Assembly (NCBI RefSeq): GCF_000722875.1
Contig: NZ_JFHR01000030.1
Location: 1-59,587 of the forward strand
Origin: Sphingobium chlorophenolicum
Lineage (GTDB): Bacteria > Pseudomonadota > Alphaproteobacteria > Sphingomonadales > Sphingomonadaceae
Reading direction: 5' to 3'
DNA length: 59,587 bases
Part shown: piece after piece, positions 1-9,618 of the stretch
Numbering within the stretch: position 1 is the first letter of the stretch
Layout of the letters: each line of letters starts with the position of its first letter
The notes under the pieces: model-generated
What the model saw: the letters and a program-made list of their open reading frames with translations, nothing else
What the model was told of the DNA's origin: nothing
The model's database searches: none
Program-made: the position numbers and the translations under genes

Positions 1-77
1 GGGGTGGGCTGGCGCGACATCTGCGTTGTTTTGCAACGGTTAAGTCAGAAGCTCGCTTCGCTCGCGCCCACCCCTAA

Positions 78-99
78 CCCCTCCCGCCTGCGGGAGGGG
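78..99. repeat. Short perfect hairpin, 10-bp arms (repeat family 3)
   Basis: Two 10-base arms, CCCCTCCCGC and its complement, flank a 2-base loop. A close relative, slightly longer, lies at 25598-25623 between rplO and rpmD. The rest of 1-146 shows no convincing gene. Confidence 0.7.
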
Positions 100-146
100 A
101 ATGTCTTGGGCTGGCCAACAGTCACCGCCAGCTCCATCACAACGGT

Positions 147-183
147 AAAAGGCCCGCCGCGCCATTCGCGCAGCGGGCCTTTT
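147..183 (-). terminator. recA intrinsic terminator
   Basis: On the minus strand a GC-rich stem with arms AAAAGGCCCGC and GCGGGCCTTTT ends in a T run, about 75 bases past the recA stop. This is the standard shape of a factor-independent terminator. The arms are A/T-flanked on both sides, so it could also work on the plus strand. Confidence 0.85.
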
Positions 184-258
184 CAGTGCGTGAAGCAGCA
201 GGCGGGCAGTGCCGCGCTGGGGCTTTCCGGCTGATCCGGCCGGAAAACCTGTCAGCGC

Positions 259-1287
259 TTATTCGCCATCATCCTCCGCTTCGGGTCCGGCCATCATCCC
301 TTCGGCGACTTCCTCGGTCTTGCCGCGGATCGCCTTCTCCAGCTTATCCGCCATTTCGGGATGTTCTTTCAGATAGGTTTTCGCATTTTCCCGACCCTGG
401 CCGATGCGGACCGAGTCATAGGAGAACCAGGCGCCCGACTTCTCAACCAGCCCGGCCTTCACGCCGATGTCGAGCAGTTCGCCGATCTTGGACACGCCCT
501 CGCCATACATGATGTCGAATTCGACCTGCTTGAACGGCGGGGCGACCTTGTTCTTGACCACCTTCACGCGGGTCGCGTTGCCGACAATGTCCTCGCGGTC
601 CTTGATCTGGCCCGTGCGGCGGATGTCGAGACGGACGGACGCATAGAATTTGAGCGCATTGCCGCCGGTCGTCGTTTCCGGATTGCCGTACATCACGCCG
701 ATCTTCATGCGCACCTGGTTGATGAAGATCACCATGCACTTGGAACGCGAGATAGACCCGGTCAGCTTACGTAGCGCCTGGCTCATCAGGCGGGCTTGCA
801 GGCCGACATGGCTGTCGCCCATTTCCCCCTCGATTTCCGCCCGCGGCACCAGCGCGGCGACCGAGTCGACCACCAGCACGTCGATGGCGTTCGATCGCAC
901 CAGCGTGTCGACGATCTCCAGCGCCTGTTCGCCGGTGTCCGGCTGCGACACGATCAGCTCGTCGATGTCGACGCCCAACTTCTTCGCATAACCGGGGTCG
1001 AGCGCATGTTCCGCGTCCACGAAGGCCGCGATGCCGCCGGTCTTCTGCGCTTCGGCGATGGCATGCAGCGCCAGCGTGGTCTTGCCCGAGCTTTCCGGTC
1101 CATAAATCTCGATAATGCGTCCACGCGGCAGGCCGCCGATGCCGAGCGCGATGTCCAGCCCCAGCGATCCGGTCGAGATCGCCTCGATCTCGATCTTCTC
1201 GCGGCTGCCCAGCTTCATCGCCGAACCTTTGCCAAAGGCACGGTCGATCTGGGAAAGGGCCGCTTCCAATGCTTTCTGTCTGTCCAT
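259..1287 (-). CDS. recA: Recombinase A
   Basis: RecA forms ATP-dependent filaments on single-stranded DNA, catalyses strand exchange and activates LexA self-cleavage in the SOS response. The reading frame gives 342 residues of typical RecA with Walker A GPESSGKT near residue 63 and an acidic C-terminal tail. I start it at the ATG at 1287 ([13 protein letters not shown]), because family members begin just before this motif; the frame stays open to 1359 but those extra 24 residues look unlike RecA. A LexA-type box lies 120 bases upstream and a terminator follows the stop, so it looks like a single-gene SOS unit. Confidence 0.97.
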   Translation of the reverse strand: MDRQKALEAALSQIDRAFGKGSAMKLGSREKIEIEAISTGSLGLDIALGIGGLPRGRIIEIYGPESSGKTTLALHAIAEAQKTGGIAAFVDAEHALDPGYAKKLGVDIDELIVSQPDTGEQALEIVDTLVRSNAIDVLVVDSVAALVPRAEIEGEMGDSHVGLQARLMSQALRKLTGSISRSKCMVIFINQVRMKIGVMYGNPETTTGGNALKFYASVRLDIRRTGQIKDREDIVGNATRVKVVKNKVAPPFKQVEFDIMYGEGVSKIGELLDIGVKAGLVEKSGAWFSYDSVRIGQGRENAKTYLKEHPEMADKLEKAIRGKTEEVAEGMMAGPEAEDDGE

Positions 1288-1407
1288 TGTTCCTGTCTTC
1301 TTGGAATCGATGAGTGAGAGCATTGCTGTCATCGGCCTATCCCCTGTCAAGCGGAACACGCCGATTCATGTGGCGCGTGGCCATCATGTATCCTGTTTGT
1401 TCTAATG

Positions 1408-1422
1408 GAACAAGAGGGGAAC
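1408..1422 (-). promoter_or_regulatory. LexA (SOS) box upstream of recA
   Basis: The plus strand reads GAAC-AAGAGGG-GAAC, which on the minus strand is GTTC-N7-GTTC, the direct-repeat operator recognised by alphaproteobacterial LexA. It lies between recA and the response regulator gene, where the recA promoter should be. A second GTTC at 1399-1402 makes the spot locally palindromic as well. Confidence 0.85.
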
Positions 1423-1431
1423 GAAAATTTC

Positions 1432-1791
1432 TTACCCTGCTCCCAGCGCCTTGCTCAGCGCCCGTTCGACCGCCCCGATGGTGAAGGGCTTGGCCAGTGT
1501 CGGCCGGCTCGCATGGCCGGTGGGCAGATCGTCGGCCATGCCGCCTGTCGCGAAGACGAAGGGAATGCCGCTTTGCGCCAATATGTCGGCGACCGGCCAG
1601 CTTTTCTCGCCATGCAGGTTGCAATCGAGCAGCGCCGCGTCAAACCCGCCCTCGCGCGCCTTAGCGCAGGCGTCATCGACCGATTCGGCAATGGCGTGCA
1701 GCCGGTATCCCAGCGTGTCGAGATAATCCTCTAGCATCATGCCGATCATTGCTTCATCCTCGACGATCAGGATGGTCTTGCCGTCAGACAT
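1432..1791 (-). CDS. Single-domain response regulator
   Basis: A 119-residue receiver domain with no output domain. The acidic pocket (E11, D12), the phospho-acceptor D56, the conserved T82 and K101 (in AKPF) are all present, so phosphorylation is likely. It lies directly downstream of cckA on the same strand with an 87-base gap, so it may be co-transcribed and could accept phosphate from CckA or another kinase. Without an output domain it would act by binding a partner or as a phosphate sink. No specific name can be assigned. Confidence 0.9.
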   Translation of the reverse strand: MSDGKTILIVEDEAMIGMMLEDYLDTLGYRLHAIAESVDDACAKAREGGFDAALLDCNLHGEKSWPVADILAQSGIPFVFATGGMADDLPTGHASRPTLAKPFTIGAVERALSKALGAG

Positions 1792-1878
1792 GCTTGCGTT
1801 TCCCCAATATGCCCCCGCACCCCCCGGTACAGTCTCTCACCAGCATAATCGCCGGGATGCGGAGAAGTTCATTCCCTC

Positions 1879-4311
1879 TCATTCCGGCGGCGCCGGTCGC
1901 GTCGCCAGCGCATCCCGCGCCGCTTCCGCCAACTGGCTGACGGAAAAGGGTTTTGGCAGGAAGGCCACATTGGCAATGTCGATCGATTTGCGCAACTGTT
2001 CCTCGGCATATCCCGACATGAACAATACCGGCAGGTCGGGATGGGCCGCCCTGGCCCGCGCCACCATGGACGGGCCGTCCATGTTCGGCATCACCACGTC
2101 GGAAATCAGCAGGTCGATCTTCTCGCCGCCGTTCAGCACCTCCAGCCCCTGTTCGCCGTCATTGGCGGTCAGCACCTTATAGCCCTGCCGCGTCAGCGCC
2201 CGTTCGGCGACGGCGCGGACCATATCCTCATCCTCCACCAGCAGCACGGTGCCGGTGCCCCAGGTTTCGCTGCGGCGGACGGGCGCCTTGGGCTGCGCGG
2301 CCTGATCGGCGTCGGCGCCCTGATAGACGGGCAGGTAGATGACGAAGCTCGCCCCCCGCCCCAGTTCCGACTCCGCGAAGATGAACCCGCCCGACTGCTT
2401 GACGATGCCGTAGACGGTGGAGAGGCCAAGGCCGGTGCCCTTGCCCAATTCCTTGGTGGTGAAGAAAGGTTCGAAGATCTTCGAAAGAATATCCGGCGGA
2501 ATGCCCAGGCCCGTGTCCGACACCCGCACCGCCGTATAGTCGGCGGGCGGCAATATGTCCGTCCGCATCTCCCGCACCTTGGCGGCGGGCACGGCATAGG
2601 TCTGGATGTTGAGCGTGCCGCCATCCGGCATGGCGTCGCGGGCGTTCACCGCGAGGTTGACGATCACCTGCTCCAACTGGCCGGGGTCGGCCCGTACAGC
2701 GCCCAGATTGCGGCCATGGGTGACTTCCAGCTTCACGCTCTCGCCGAGCAGCCGCTTCAGCAGGTTGGAGACGTCCGCGACGATGTCGGGCAACTGCAAT
2801 ATCTGCGGCCGCAGCGTCTGCTGGCGCGAGAAGGCCAACAACTGCCGCGTCAACCCTGCGGCGCGGTTGCTGTTCGATTTGATCTGCTGGATGTCGTCAT
2901 AATCGCTGTCGCCCGGCGTATGGCGCATCAGCATCAGGTCGCAATGGCCGATGATCGCGGTCAGGATATTGTTGAAATCATGCGCCACGCCGCCCGCAAG
3001 CTGGCCGATGGCCTGCATCTTGGTCGCCTGCGCTACCTGCCGCTTGAGCTTGCTCTCCTCGCTATTATCCTTGAGGGACAGGAGCACCGCCGCCTCGCCC
3101 AGGCCACGCACGCCCGCCAGGCTGAGCGCGATCGGTTCGTCCGGCTGCTCGCGCATGCGCACGGCAACGTCGCCCGACATTTGCGGCCCCACGGCGAAGC
3201 GCCGCACCGCGTCGGCCACCGCAGCCTGATCTTCCCGCACGACCAGATCGCCCGGATAGCTCGGCTTTTCGCCTTCCTTGAGGCCAGCCGCCCGCGAAAA
3301 GGCCTTGTTCAGGAACAGCACCCGCCCGTCGCGATCCGCCATGGCCAGGCCGAAGGGCAGCAGCGACAACAAGGTTTCGATATAGGAAAGCGCCGACGTC
3401 CCGCCGGCATTGCCCGCCGGTTCGTCGATCAGCAGCAGCAGCATCGGACCGTCCTGCGCGCCCGATTGCGCGCCGATGGGTTGGGCGGCGCGCTTCAACG
3501 GCACTTGCAGCAGCCGCAGCGGAATGCCGCCCGATTCCTCCCGCGCCAGGAACAGACGGGCCTTGTCGTCCACCCGCATATGCGCGGCGAAATCGCGCCC
3601 AGTGATATTGGCGTCGATCCGCCCAGCGGCGCGCAGCAGGAAAGCGCCGTTGGCCGCCCGGATGCGCCCCTCCCCGCCGATCATCACCGCCATGATGCCC
3701 GCTTCGCCCAATTGCCGCCCGGCCTCCCCGGTCAGCAGGCGGTGCACATCGTCCAGCGCGCTTGGCTGCCGCACCGGGGAAAAGCGCCAGAGCAGATAAT
3801 CCTCCGACCGCCCCGTACGCCCGATGATGGCGTCCAGCCGCAGCGCGCCCTGCACGATCCCCTCCACCCGCGCTTCGCCGTCACGCCAGGCGGCGCGGGC
3901 GGCATTGCCCAGATTTTCCGACAATGCGGCATCGCCGGTGATGTGCGGCGGCGCGGGAAAGCCCGGAAACCACTCCCCGAACAGATCGCTGGCGCAAACC
4001 AGCCGTCCGGCGCGGTCGGTGACGGCGATCGCCATGTTGGATGCGTCCGCCGCCGCCCGCGCCACTGTCCAGTCCGGCACCGCCTCGCCCACCGCCACTT
4101 CCTGGGGATAGAGCCTGCGATACCAGCCCAGCAACGCCGCGCCCGCCAGCACCATCGCACCAAAACCCGCGCCCAGCGCCCAATTGCCCGCGGCATAAAG
4201 CACCAGCCCGGCCGAAATCAGCGCCAACAGGATCAGCATCGGCAGGGCAAGCGGCGACGGCCGGTCAGCCGCCCAAGCGTCTCCATCCCTGATCACACGC
4301 GCCCCCTGCAT
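1879..4311 (-). CDS. cckA: Cell-cycle hybrid histidine kinase CckA
   Basis: CckA is the membrane kinase/phosphatase that feeds phosphate through ChpT to the master regulator CtrA in alphaproteobacteria. From the ATG at 4311 the protein has 810 residues: two N-terminal membrane segments (about 20-64), PAS-like sensing regions, a HisKA domain with the histidine in GGVAHDFNN near residue 437, an ATPase domain with N box ([10 protein letters not shown]), DTGLGIP and GTGLGLS, and a C-terminal receiver with the aspartate in ISDVVMP. The frame is open to 4389, but that would overlap the end of the DUF2062 gene by 50 bases, so the inner start is preferred. The conserved C-terminal half makes the assignment firm. 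Confidence 0.92.
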   Translation of the reverse strand: MQGARVIRDGDAWAADRPSPLALPMLILLALISAGLVLYAAGNWALGAGFGAMVLAGAALLGWYRRLYPQEVAVGEAVPDWTVARAAADASNMAIAVTDRAGRLVCASDLFGEWFPGFPAPPHITGDAALSENLGNAARAAWRDGEARVEGIVQGALRLDAIIGRTGRSEDYLLWRFSPVRQPSALDDVHRLLTGEAGRQLGEAGIMAVMIGGEGRIRAANGAFLLRAAGRIDANITGRDFAAHMRVDDKARLFLAREESGGIPLRLLQVPLKRAAQPIGAQSGAQDGPMLLLLIDEPAGNAGGTSALSYIETLLSLLPFGLAMADRDGRVLFLNKAFSRAAGLKEGEKPSYPGDLVVREDQAAVADAVRRFAVGPQMSGDVAVRMREQPDEPIALSLAGVRGLGEAAVLLSLKDNSEESKLKRQVAQATKMQAIGQLAGGVAHDFNNILTAIIGHCDLMLMRHTPGDSDYDDIQQIKSNSNRAAGLTRQLLAFSRQQTLRPQILQLPDIVADVSNLLKRLLGESVKLEVTHGRNLGAVRADPGQLEQVIVNLAVNARDAMPDGGTLNIQTYAVPAAKVREMRTDILPPADYTAVRVSDTGLGIPPDILSKIFEPFFTTKELGKGTGLGLSTVYGIVKQSGGFIFAESELGRGASFVIYLPVYQGADADQAAQPKAPVRRSETWGTGTVLLVEDEDMVRAVAERALTRQGYKVLTANDGEQGLEVLNGGEKIDLLISDVVMPNMDGPSMVARARAAHPDLPVLFMSGYAEEQLRKSIDIANVAFLPKPFSVSQLAEAARDALATRPAPPE

Positions 4312-4339
4312 CCACAATGGACTTGCCGCCCCAAGCCGC

Positions 4340-4948
4340 TCAGGCCGAAGCGATTTCCTCCAATGCGCTGCTTTCGCGTGGCTTGCCAATCCTCAATTTG
4401 CGCGCATGCCATTTCCGGCCCATGCGATGGCGCCAGATCCAGTCGGCCAGGAAGTAGCCGACCACAGCGAAAGCCAGCGAAATCAGCGCCAGTCCCAGCA
4501 GCATCGCGGGCGCGGCCTCCGAAAAGAGCCACGCGCACCAGTCACGGATGGAGGCATGCCTGTCGATCAGCGCCATGAAGCCCGATGCGTCCGCCGTCCG
4601 CCCCAACATCCAATTGCCCATCCACACCGACGCCATCAGGAACAGGGGCGTCGTCGCCGGGTTGGAGAGGAAGGTCATCGCCGCCGCCAGCGGTATATTC
4701 GCCCGGAACGGCAGCGCCAGCAGCGCCGCGCCCGCAATCTGCACGCCGGGAATCAGCAGGAAGATGCCCACCAGCAGCCCCAGCGCCACGCCACGCGGCA
4801 CGGACCGCCGGGTGAACCGCCACAGCGAGGGTTCCAGCACCCGATGCGCCACGGGGGCCAAAAAGCGGTTATGTTCCAGCGACTCGCGGGTCGGCGCATT
4901 AGCGTGCCACCAGCGGGAGAGCCTCCCCATCCCTTCCTTCGCGTGCAT
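4340..4948 (-). CDS. DUF2062 family membrane protein
   Basis: A 202-residue protein with two to three hydrophobic segments (around residues 55-110 and 140-170) and the family's GLLVGIFLLIPGVQ stretch. DUF2062 proteins are widespread in proteobacteria and their molecular role is not known. It starts in a 1-base overlap with the smpB stop (ATGA type) and lies just before cckA, so smpB, this gene and cckA probably share a transcript. Confidence 0.85.
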   Translation of the reverse strand: MHAKEGMGRLSRWWHANAPTRESLEHNRFLAPVAHRVLEPSLWRFTRRSVPRGVALGLLVGIFLLIPGVQIAGAALLALPFRANIPLAAAMTFLSNPATTPLFLMASVWMGNWMLGRTADASGFMALIDRHASIRDWCAWLFSEAAPAMLLGLALISLAFAVVGYFLADWIWRHRMGRKWHARKLRIGKPRESSALEEIASA

Positions 4949-5430
4949 CAGCGATGCGCCTTCATGATGCGCTGCTGGTCCCGCTTCCAGTCGCGTTCCT
5001 TGATCGTGTCGCGCTTGTCATGGGTCTTCTTGCCCTTGGCCAGCGCCAGTTCGACCTTCGCCTTGCCCCGGCTGTTGAAATAGATGGACAGGGGCACCAG
5101 CGTCATGCCCTTGCGCTCCACCGCGCCGTGCATGCGGGCGATCTCCCGCTGGTGCAGCAGCAGCTTGCGGGGGCGCTTGGGCTCATGGTTGAAGCGGTTG
5201 CCGTGGCTGAATTCGGGGATATTGCTGTTGACCAGCCACACCTGCTCGCCCTTCACCTCGGCATAGCTTTCCGCGATATTGCCCTCGCCGAAGCGCAGCG
5301 ACTTGACCTCCGTGCCTTGCAGGGCGATGCCCGCCTCGAACACATCCTCCAGGAAATATTCGAAACGGGCGCGCCGGTTCTCGGCGACGATCTTCTTCTT
5401 GTCGAAGGCTTCGGGACGGGGGCGGGCCAT
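4948..5430 (-). CDS. smpB: SsrA-binding protein SmpB
   Basis: SmpB binds tmRNA and delivers it to stalled ribosomes for trans-translation. The 160-residue sequence shows the family marks: [23 protein letters not shown], the [19 protein letters not shown] region and the basic tail [15 protein letters not shown] that folds into the decoding centre. Length and start match the family. The tmRNA gene itself was not seen in this window. Confidence 0.96.
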   Translation of the reverse strand: MARPRPEAFDKKKIVAENRRARFEYFLEDVFEAGIALQGTEVKSLRFGEGNIAESYAEVKGEQVWLVNSNIPEFSHGNRFNHEPKRPRKLLLHQREIARMHGAVERKGMTLVPLSIYFNSRGKAKVELALAKGKKTHDKRDTIKERDWKRDQQRIMKAHR

Positions 5431-5543
5431 CGGTCTTTTTCTAAACTTCCATTCGTGTCGAGCGCAGCCGCATATACGCGCCGCGCCCGGTCCTTATTCC
5501 AGGCACGCGGCCCGGAAGGAGGGAATATGGGGACGGCGCGGCC

Positions 5544-6422
5544 TTATACCAGCCCGGCAATCTCCAACGCCCGGTCAACGGCGGCACGGCTGGATTCCGA
5601 CGGCCAGGTGATCGGCAGGCGGACGTCGCCGGGCATGTCGGGGCGAACCCGCGTAAGGGCATATTTGACCGGGCCGGGTGAAGCGTCGCTGAACAGGGCA
5701 TCATGCAGCGGGTAAAGACGATCCTGGAGCGCCAGGGCACCATCCCAATCGCCGTTCGCCGTCGCTTTCTGAAATTCGGCGCACAGGCGCGGCGCGACAT
5801 TGGCCGTGACCGAAATGCAGCCCTTGCCTCCCATCGCGTTGAAACCCAGCGCCGTCTCGTCATTTCCGGAAAGCTGGCAGAAATCGGGGCGGCAGGCGAG
5901 CCGCTGCGCGGTGACCCGCCCCAGATTCCCGGTGGCGTCCTTGACGCCGACGATGGTCTGAAATTCCTCCGACAGGCGGTGGATCACCGGCACGCCGATG
6001 TCGGTGATGGTGCGGCTGGGCACATTATAGAGCAGGATCGGCAATGAGCAGCGCTCGGCCAGCCAGGCGAAATGGCGGTAGACGCCCTCCTGATTGGGCT
6101 TGTTGTAATAGGGTGCGACGACCAGCGCCGCGTCCGCGCCCGCCGCCTGCGCCGCGAACATATGTTCCAGCGCGATCCGGGTGTCGTTCGACCCGCAACC
6201 CGCGATCACCGGCACCCGGCCCGCCGCCTGATCCACACAGATGGCGATGACGCGATTATGCTCCTCGACCGTCATGGTCGCGCTTTCGCCCGTGGTGCCG
6301 CAGGGGACCAGGGCGCTGCTGCCTTCCTCTATCTGCCAGTCGACGAAGGCGCGGAAAGCCGCCTCATCCACCGCCCCGTCGCGGAAGGGCGTGATCAGCG
6401 CCGGAATCGACCCGGAAAACAT
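5544..6422 (-). CDS. dapA: 4-hydroxy-tetrahydrodipicolinate synthase
   Basis: DapA condenses pyruvate with aspartate semialdehyde in the first committed step of lysine and meso-diaminopimelate synthesis. From the ATG at 6422 the protein has 292 residues with GTTGES near residue 43, the active-site tyrosine in YNVPSRT and the Schiff-base lysine in GVKDATG. The frame allows a start 9 bases earlier, but MFSGSIPALITPF is the usual family beginning. It is transcribed away from the lytic transglycosylase gene, with about 150 bases of shared promoter region. Confidence 0.96.
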   Translation of the reverse strand: MFSGSIPALITPFRDGAVDEAAFRAFVDWQIEEGSSALVPCGTTGESATMTVEEHNRVIAICVDQAAGRVPVIAGCGSNDTRIALEHMFAAQAAGADAALVVAPYYNKPNQEGVYRHFAWLAERCSLPILLYNVPSRTITDIGVPVIHRLSEEFQTIVGVKDATGNLGRVTAQRLACRPDFCQLSGNDETALGFNAMGGKGCISVTANVAPRLCAEFQKATANGDWDGALALQDRLYPLHDALFSDASPGPVKYALTRVRPDMPGDVRLPITWPSESSRAAVDRALEIAGLV

Positions 6423-6572
6423 GGCAAACAAACTCCTTCAATTCACCGGGATTCCGGGGCATCATAGCGTCAAATACACGAAGGGCGCGCTATAGCGCGT
6501 CATTCATGGCCTGATAAGGATGCATTTGCGATCATGTCTAGTAGGCTGTCGCCCTCCTGTTCCGAAACTGTC

Positions 6573-8618
6573 ATGGTCCGTATGCCTTTGATTGCCCTTT
6601 TGCTTTTCACCGCCGGCGCCAGCGCGCAGACGGAAACGCCCCCACCGCCGCCCGCCTCGGCCTATCCGCGGGGCGCGGTCGTGCAGCCGATTCCCCGCTC
6701 GACGGAGCCGAGTCCCTGGCAGCAGGCGCAAGGCCGAATCGGCGTGGCGAGCGATCCCGCCATTTCCGGCACGATCAGCCAATGGCGCGCGCTCCAGCAG
6801 AGCGATGCCCTGGGCGCCTCCACCTATATGAGCTTCATCATGGCGAACCCCGGCTGGCCGGGGGAGGACCGGATGCGGCGGCTGGCGGAAACTGGCATCA
6901 ATCCCAACAGCTACGATCCGGGGCAGGTCGTCGCCTTCTTCGCCCGCTTCCCGCCGCGCACAGCGACCGGCAACGCCCGTTACGCGCTGGCGCTGATGCA
7001 GCAGGGCCGCATGGGGGAGGCACGGATCGCGGCGCGCAACGCCTGGGTCGGCGGCACCCTCTCGCCCGATGACGAGGCGCGGTTGCTCTCGTTCTTCGGC
7101 TCCGGCTGGACCTCCGCCGAGCATGATCTGCGCGCCGACGCATTGCTGTGGAAGGGCGACATCATCGGCGCGCAGCGCAGGCTGGCCTATGTGTCGCCTG
7201 CCCGTCGCCCGGTCTATGAAGCGCGCATCGCCTTCCGTCAGAAAGCGCCCGATGCGGCCATCAAGATGCAGTTGGCCGAAGCCGTGGGCGCGACCGACGC
7301 GGGCTTCATAGCGGACAAGGCGACATGGCTGCTCAACACCGGCAACTGGATCGCGGGACGCCAATATCTGGCCAACCGCCCGGCGCTGACCTTCCGGCCG
7401 GGCGACGCGGAAAAATGGTATGAGGTGCTGCTGACCCAGGCCCGCGCCGCCGCGAACGACAGCCAGTGGAGCTTCGCCTATGGCATCGCCAGTAAGCTGG
7501 ACGACGCCTATCTGCCCGGCACCGACGTCAACACCCGGCCCATTGGCGAGCGCGACGATTATACCAGCCTCGCCTGGCTGGCGGGATCGACCGCCTTCTA
7601 TAATCTGGGCAGGCCGCAGGACGCGGTGGAGATGTTCCGCCGCTACGCCACCGCCGCCAAATCGCCGCAGACCCAGTCCAAAGGCTTCTACTGGGCCGGT
7701 CGCGCCGCGCTTCAGGCCGGGGACGCGGCGAGCGCGAACAGTTATTTCACACGCGCCGGGGCCTTTCCAGACCAGTTTTACGGCCAGCTTGCGCTCGAAC
7801 GGCTGGGCCGCCCGATCCCCGCGCCCGCCGCCGTCGAGCGTCCGGTGGAAATCTCCGCCGGTGAACGCGCCGCTTTCGCCAACCGTTCGGTCGTCCGGGC
7901 GGTGAAGGCGCTGGGGCAGATGGGCTATTGGGAGGATCAGAGCAAATTCGCCCGCGCCATCGCCAATAATGCCGACAGCGACGCCGACCATTATCTGGCG
8001 GTGGAACTGGCGCAAAGCATCGGCCGTCCCGACATGGGCGTGATGGTCGGCCGCCGCGCCGTGTCGAGTGGGCTCACCGGCTATGGCGAGAGTGCCTTCC
8101 CCCGCGTGCCCGTGCCGTCCGAAGCGCAATATAACTGGACCATGGTCCACGCCATCGCCCGGCAGGAAAGCCAGTTCGACCGGCAGATCGTCAGCCATGC
8201 GGGCGCGCGCGGCCTGATGCAGTTGATGCCCGGCACCGCCCGCGAACAGGCGGGCAAACTGGGGATGAGCTACGACCCCAGTTCGCTCAACGACCCCAGC
8301 TACAACATCATGCTGGGTTCCTCCTATTTCCAGCGGATGTTGGACTATTATGGCGGAAGCTATCCGCTGGCGGTGGCGGCCTATAATGCCGGGCCGGGCA
8401 ATGTGAACCGCTGGATCTCCGCTAACGGCGACCCCCGCCTGCCGGGCGCAGATATGCTGCGCTGGATTGAGCAGATTCCGCTGTTCGAAACGCGCAACTA
8501 TGTCCAGCGTGTGCTGGAAAATGCGGTGGTATACGAGGCGATGAACCCTGGGCGAGCGCGCTTCCGGGGCACGACGACGCCGCTGTCCAAATATCTCGGC
8601 AAGCAGACGCCGGGCTAA
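6573..8618 (+). CDS. Soluble lytic murein transglycosylase (Slt type)
   Basis: The protein cleaves the glycan strands of peptidoglycan with formation of 1,6-anhydro ends. From the ATG at 6573 it has 681 residues: a signal peptide (MPLIALLLFTAGASAQ), a long helical repeat region, and a C-terminal SLT domain with the catalytic glutamate in ARQESQFD, followed by GARGLMQLMPGTA and AAYNAGPGNV. The frame starts at 6534, but an N-terminal signal peptide is better placed by the inner start. It acts in the periplasm. The length and helical N-terminal part match the Slt70 group. Confidence 0.92.
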   Translation: MVRMPLIALLLFTAGASAQTETPPPPPASAYPRGAVVQPIPRSTEPSPWQQAQGRIGVASDPAISGTISQWRALQQSDALGASTYMSFIMANPGWPGEDRMRRLAETGINPNSYDPGQVVAFFARFPPRTATGNARYALALMQQGRMGEARIAARNAWVGGTLSPDDEARLLSFFGSGWTSAEHDLRADALLWKGDIIGAQRRLAYVSPARRPVYEARIAFRQKAPDAAIKMQLAEAVGATDAGFIADKATWLLNTGNWIAGRQYLANRPALTFRPGDAEKWYEVLLTQARAAANDSQWSFAYGIASKLDDAYLPGTDVNTRPIGERDDYTSLAWLAGSTAFYNLGRPQDAVEMFRRYATAAKSPQTQSKGFYWAGRAALQAGDAASANSYFTRAGAFPDQFYGQLALERLGRPIPAPAAVERPVEISAGERAAFANRSVVRAVKALGQMGYWEDQSKFARAIANNADSDADHYLAVELAQSIGRPDMGVMVGRRAVSSGLTGYGESAFPRVPVPSEAQYNWTMVHAIARQESQFDRQIVSHAGARGLMQLMPGTAREQAGKLGMSYDPSSLNDPSYNIMLGSSYFQRMLDYYGGSYPLAVAAYNAGPGNVNRWISANGDPRLPGADMLRWIEQIPLFETRNYVQRVLENAVVYEAMNPGRARFRGTTTPLSKYLGKQTPG

Positions 8619-8629
8619 GGACGCCCCCT

Positions 8630-8697
8630 CCGTTCGTTTCGAGCGAAGTCTAGAAACGCTGCGCATGACGTGTCTCGACTTCGCTCGACACGAACGG
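8630..8697. repeat. Long inverted repeat between slt and greB (repeat family 4)
   Basis: Arms of about 28 bases, CCGTTCGTTTCGAGCGAAGTC and a near-perfect complement ending in CACGAACGG, surround a 12-base centre. A short related sequence (TTCGTGTCGAGCG) is visible near 5450. Its place just after the transglycosylase stop suggests it may also end transcription, but there is no T run. Confidence 0.75.
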
Positions 8698-8713
8698 GTA
8701 GGGAAGATTCATC

Positions 8714-9199
8714 ATGAACACCCCTCACCCCAATTACATCACCCCCGAAGGCTTCGCGAAGCTGCGCGCCGAATATGACCAGCTTCTTGGGCATGAGCGC
8801 CCGAAGATCGTGGAAGTGGTGAGCTGGGCGGCGGGCAATGGCGACCGCAGCGAAAATGGCGATTATCTCTACGGCCGCAAGCGGATGCGCGAGATTGACG
8901 GGCAGTTGAAGCGCCTCTCACGCAAGATGAAGGACGCCAAGGTCGTCGACCCGCGACAGCAGCCCGACAAGAGCAAGGTCTATTTCGGCGCCACCGTGAC
9001 CATCGCGGACGAGGACGACAAGCGCCGCACCGTCACCCTGGTCGGCAATGACGAGACGGAGGCAAGCGCGGGCCGCATCGGCTGGAGCACCCCCATAGCC
9101 CGCGCCCTGCGCGGCGCGGCGGTGGGCGACCTGCGCCGCGTGATGCTCCCGGCGGGGGAGAAGGAATATGAGGTGATGGAAATCCGCTATCCGGAGTAA
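8714..9199 (+). CDS. greB: Transcription elongation factor GreB
   Basis: GreB rescues backtracked RNA polymerase by stimulating cleavage of the nascent RNA. The 161-residue protein has the N-terminal coiled coil with the GDRSENGDY tip, whose acidic residues act at the polymerase active site, and a C-terminal FKBP-like domain ending in AVGDLRRVMLPAGEKEYEVMEI. The tip followed by YLYGRKRMREID is typical of GreB rather than GreA. It stands alone between two repeat elements. Confidence 0.93.
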   Translation: MNTPHPNYITPEGFAKLRAEYDQLLGHERPKIVEVVSWAAGNGDRSENGDYLYGRKRMREIDGQLKRLSRKMKDAKVVDPRQQPDKSKVYFGATVTIADEDDKRRTVTLVGNDETEASAGRIGWSTPIARALRGAAVGDLRRVMLPAGEKEYEVMEIRYPE

Positions 9200-9201
9200 T
9201 T

Positions 9202-9353
9202 CCTCCCTGCGCGAAGCGTGGGGAGGGGGACCGTCGGCGCAGCCGATGGTGGAGGGGAAATTCGGAGGTCGTGCCCCATTCCCCTCCACCACGCTTCGCG
9301 CGGTCCCCCTCCCCATCTACCGATGGGGAGGATTGGGATAGGTCCGCTTCCCG
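9202..9353. repeat. Dispersed palindromic repeat, family 1 copy A
   Basis: A stretch rich in inverted repeats: GTGGGGAGGGGGACCG, GATGGTGGAGGGGAA, TTCCCCTCCACCA, CGGTCCCCCTCCCCATC, ending GGATAGGTCCGC. Two more copies lie at 20743-20921 and, inverted, at 41724-41875. All three lie between genes. It has no coding potential and looks like a MITE or REP-type element. Confidence 0.85.
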
Positions 9354-9365
9354 CCGAACACCCCG

Positions 9366-9551
9366 CTAATCATCCCGCCGCAATATGACGTTGAGCCGCT
9401 CCATCACTTCGGCGATCGGCTCGATCACGGTGACGCTGCGTCCTTCTCCGAAGCGGATGCGGGTGCCGTCGGTCACGGAGGATATGAAGGTGACCTGTTC
9501 GGCATTGACGGCGGTTTCGGTCCGGTCGGCGCCCACGAACATGACGAGCAT
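9366..9551 (-). CDS. Small FlbD-like protein
   Basis: A 61-residue protein. The pattern of a short strand, then AVNAEQVTFI, a turn, and GRSVTVIEPIAEVMERL resembles the small FlbD-type proteins found near flagellar genes, but no flagellar gene is near, so the function is open. The start at 9551 is preceded by AAGGAGAGG. That ribosome binding site lies inside a 9-bp hairpin (see 9556-9579). It is the only gene on this side of the chemoreceptor-like gene. Confidence 0.6.
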   Translation of the reverse strand: MLVMFVGADRTETAVNAEQVTFISSVTDGTRIRFGEGRSVTVIEPIAEVMERLNVILRRDD

Positions 9552-9555
9552 GCAT

Positions 9556-9579
9556 CCTCTCCTTCTTTATGGAAGGAGA
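9556..9579 (-). promoter_or_regulatory. Hairpin sequestering the ribosome binding site of the 61-aa gene
   Basis: On the minus strand CTCTCCTTC, a 6-base loop and GAAGGAGAG form a perfect 9-bp stem, followed 5 bases later by the start codon. The right arm is the Shine-Dalgarno sequence, so translation would need the stem to open. Confidence 0.55.
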
Positions 9580-9618
9580 GCCTAACCCGAATTCCGCCCG
9601 AAGCCAGCCCTTTTCCCG

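Noticed and set aside
2041..4578. Very long open frame on the plus strand opposite cckA
   Set aside because: It mirrors cckA codon by codon in GC-rich DNA, and the product is rich in His, Arg and Gln with no domain. The minus-strand protein is clearly CckA.
6504..8666. Long minus-strand frame opposite the lytic transglycosylase
   Set aside because: The plus-strand frame has signal peptide and SLT motifs; the opposite frame has no recognisable feature.
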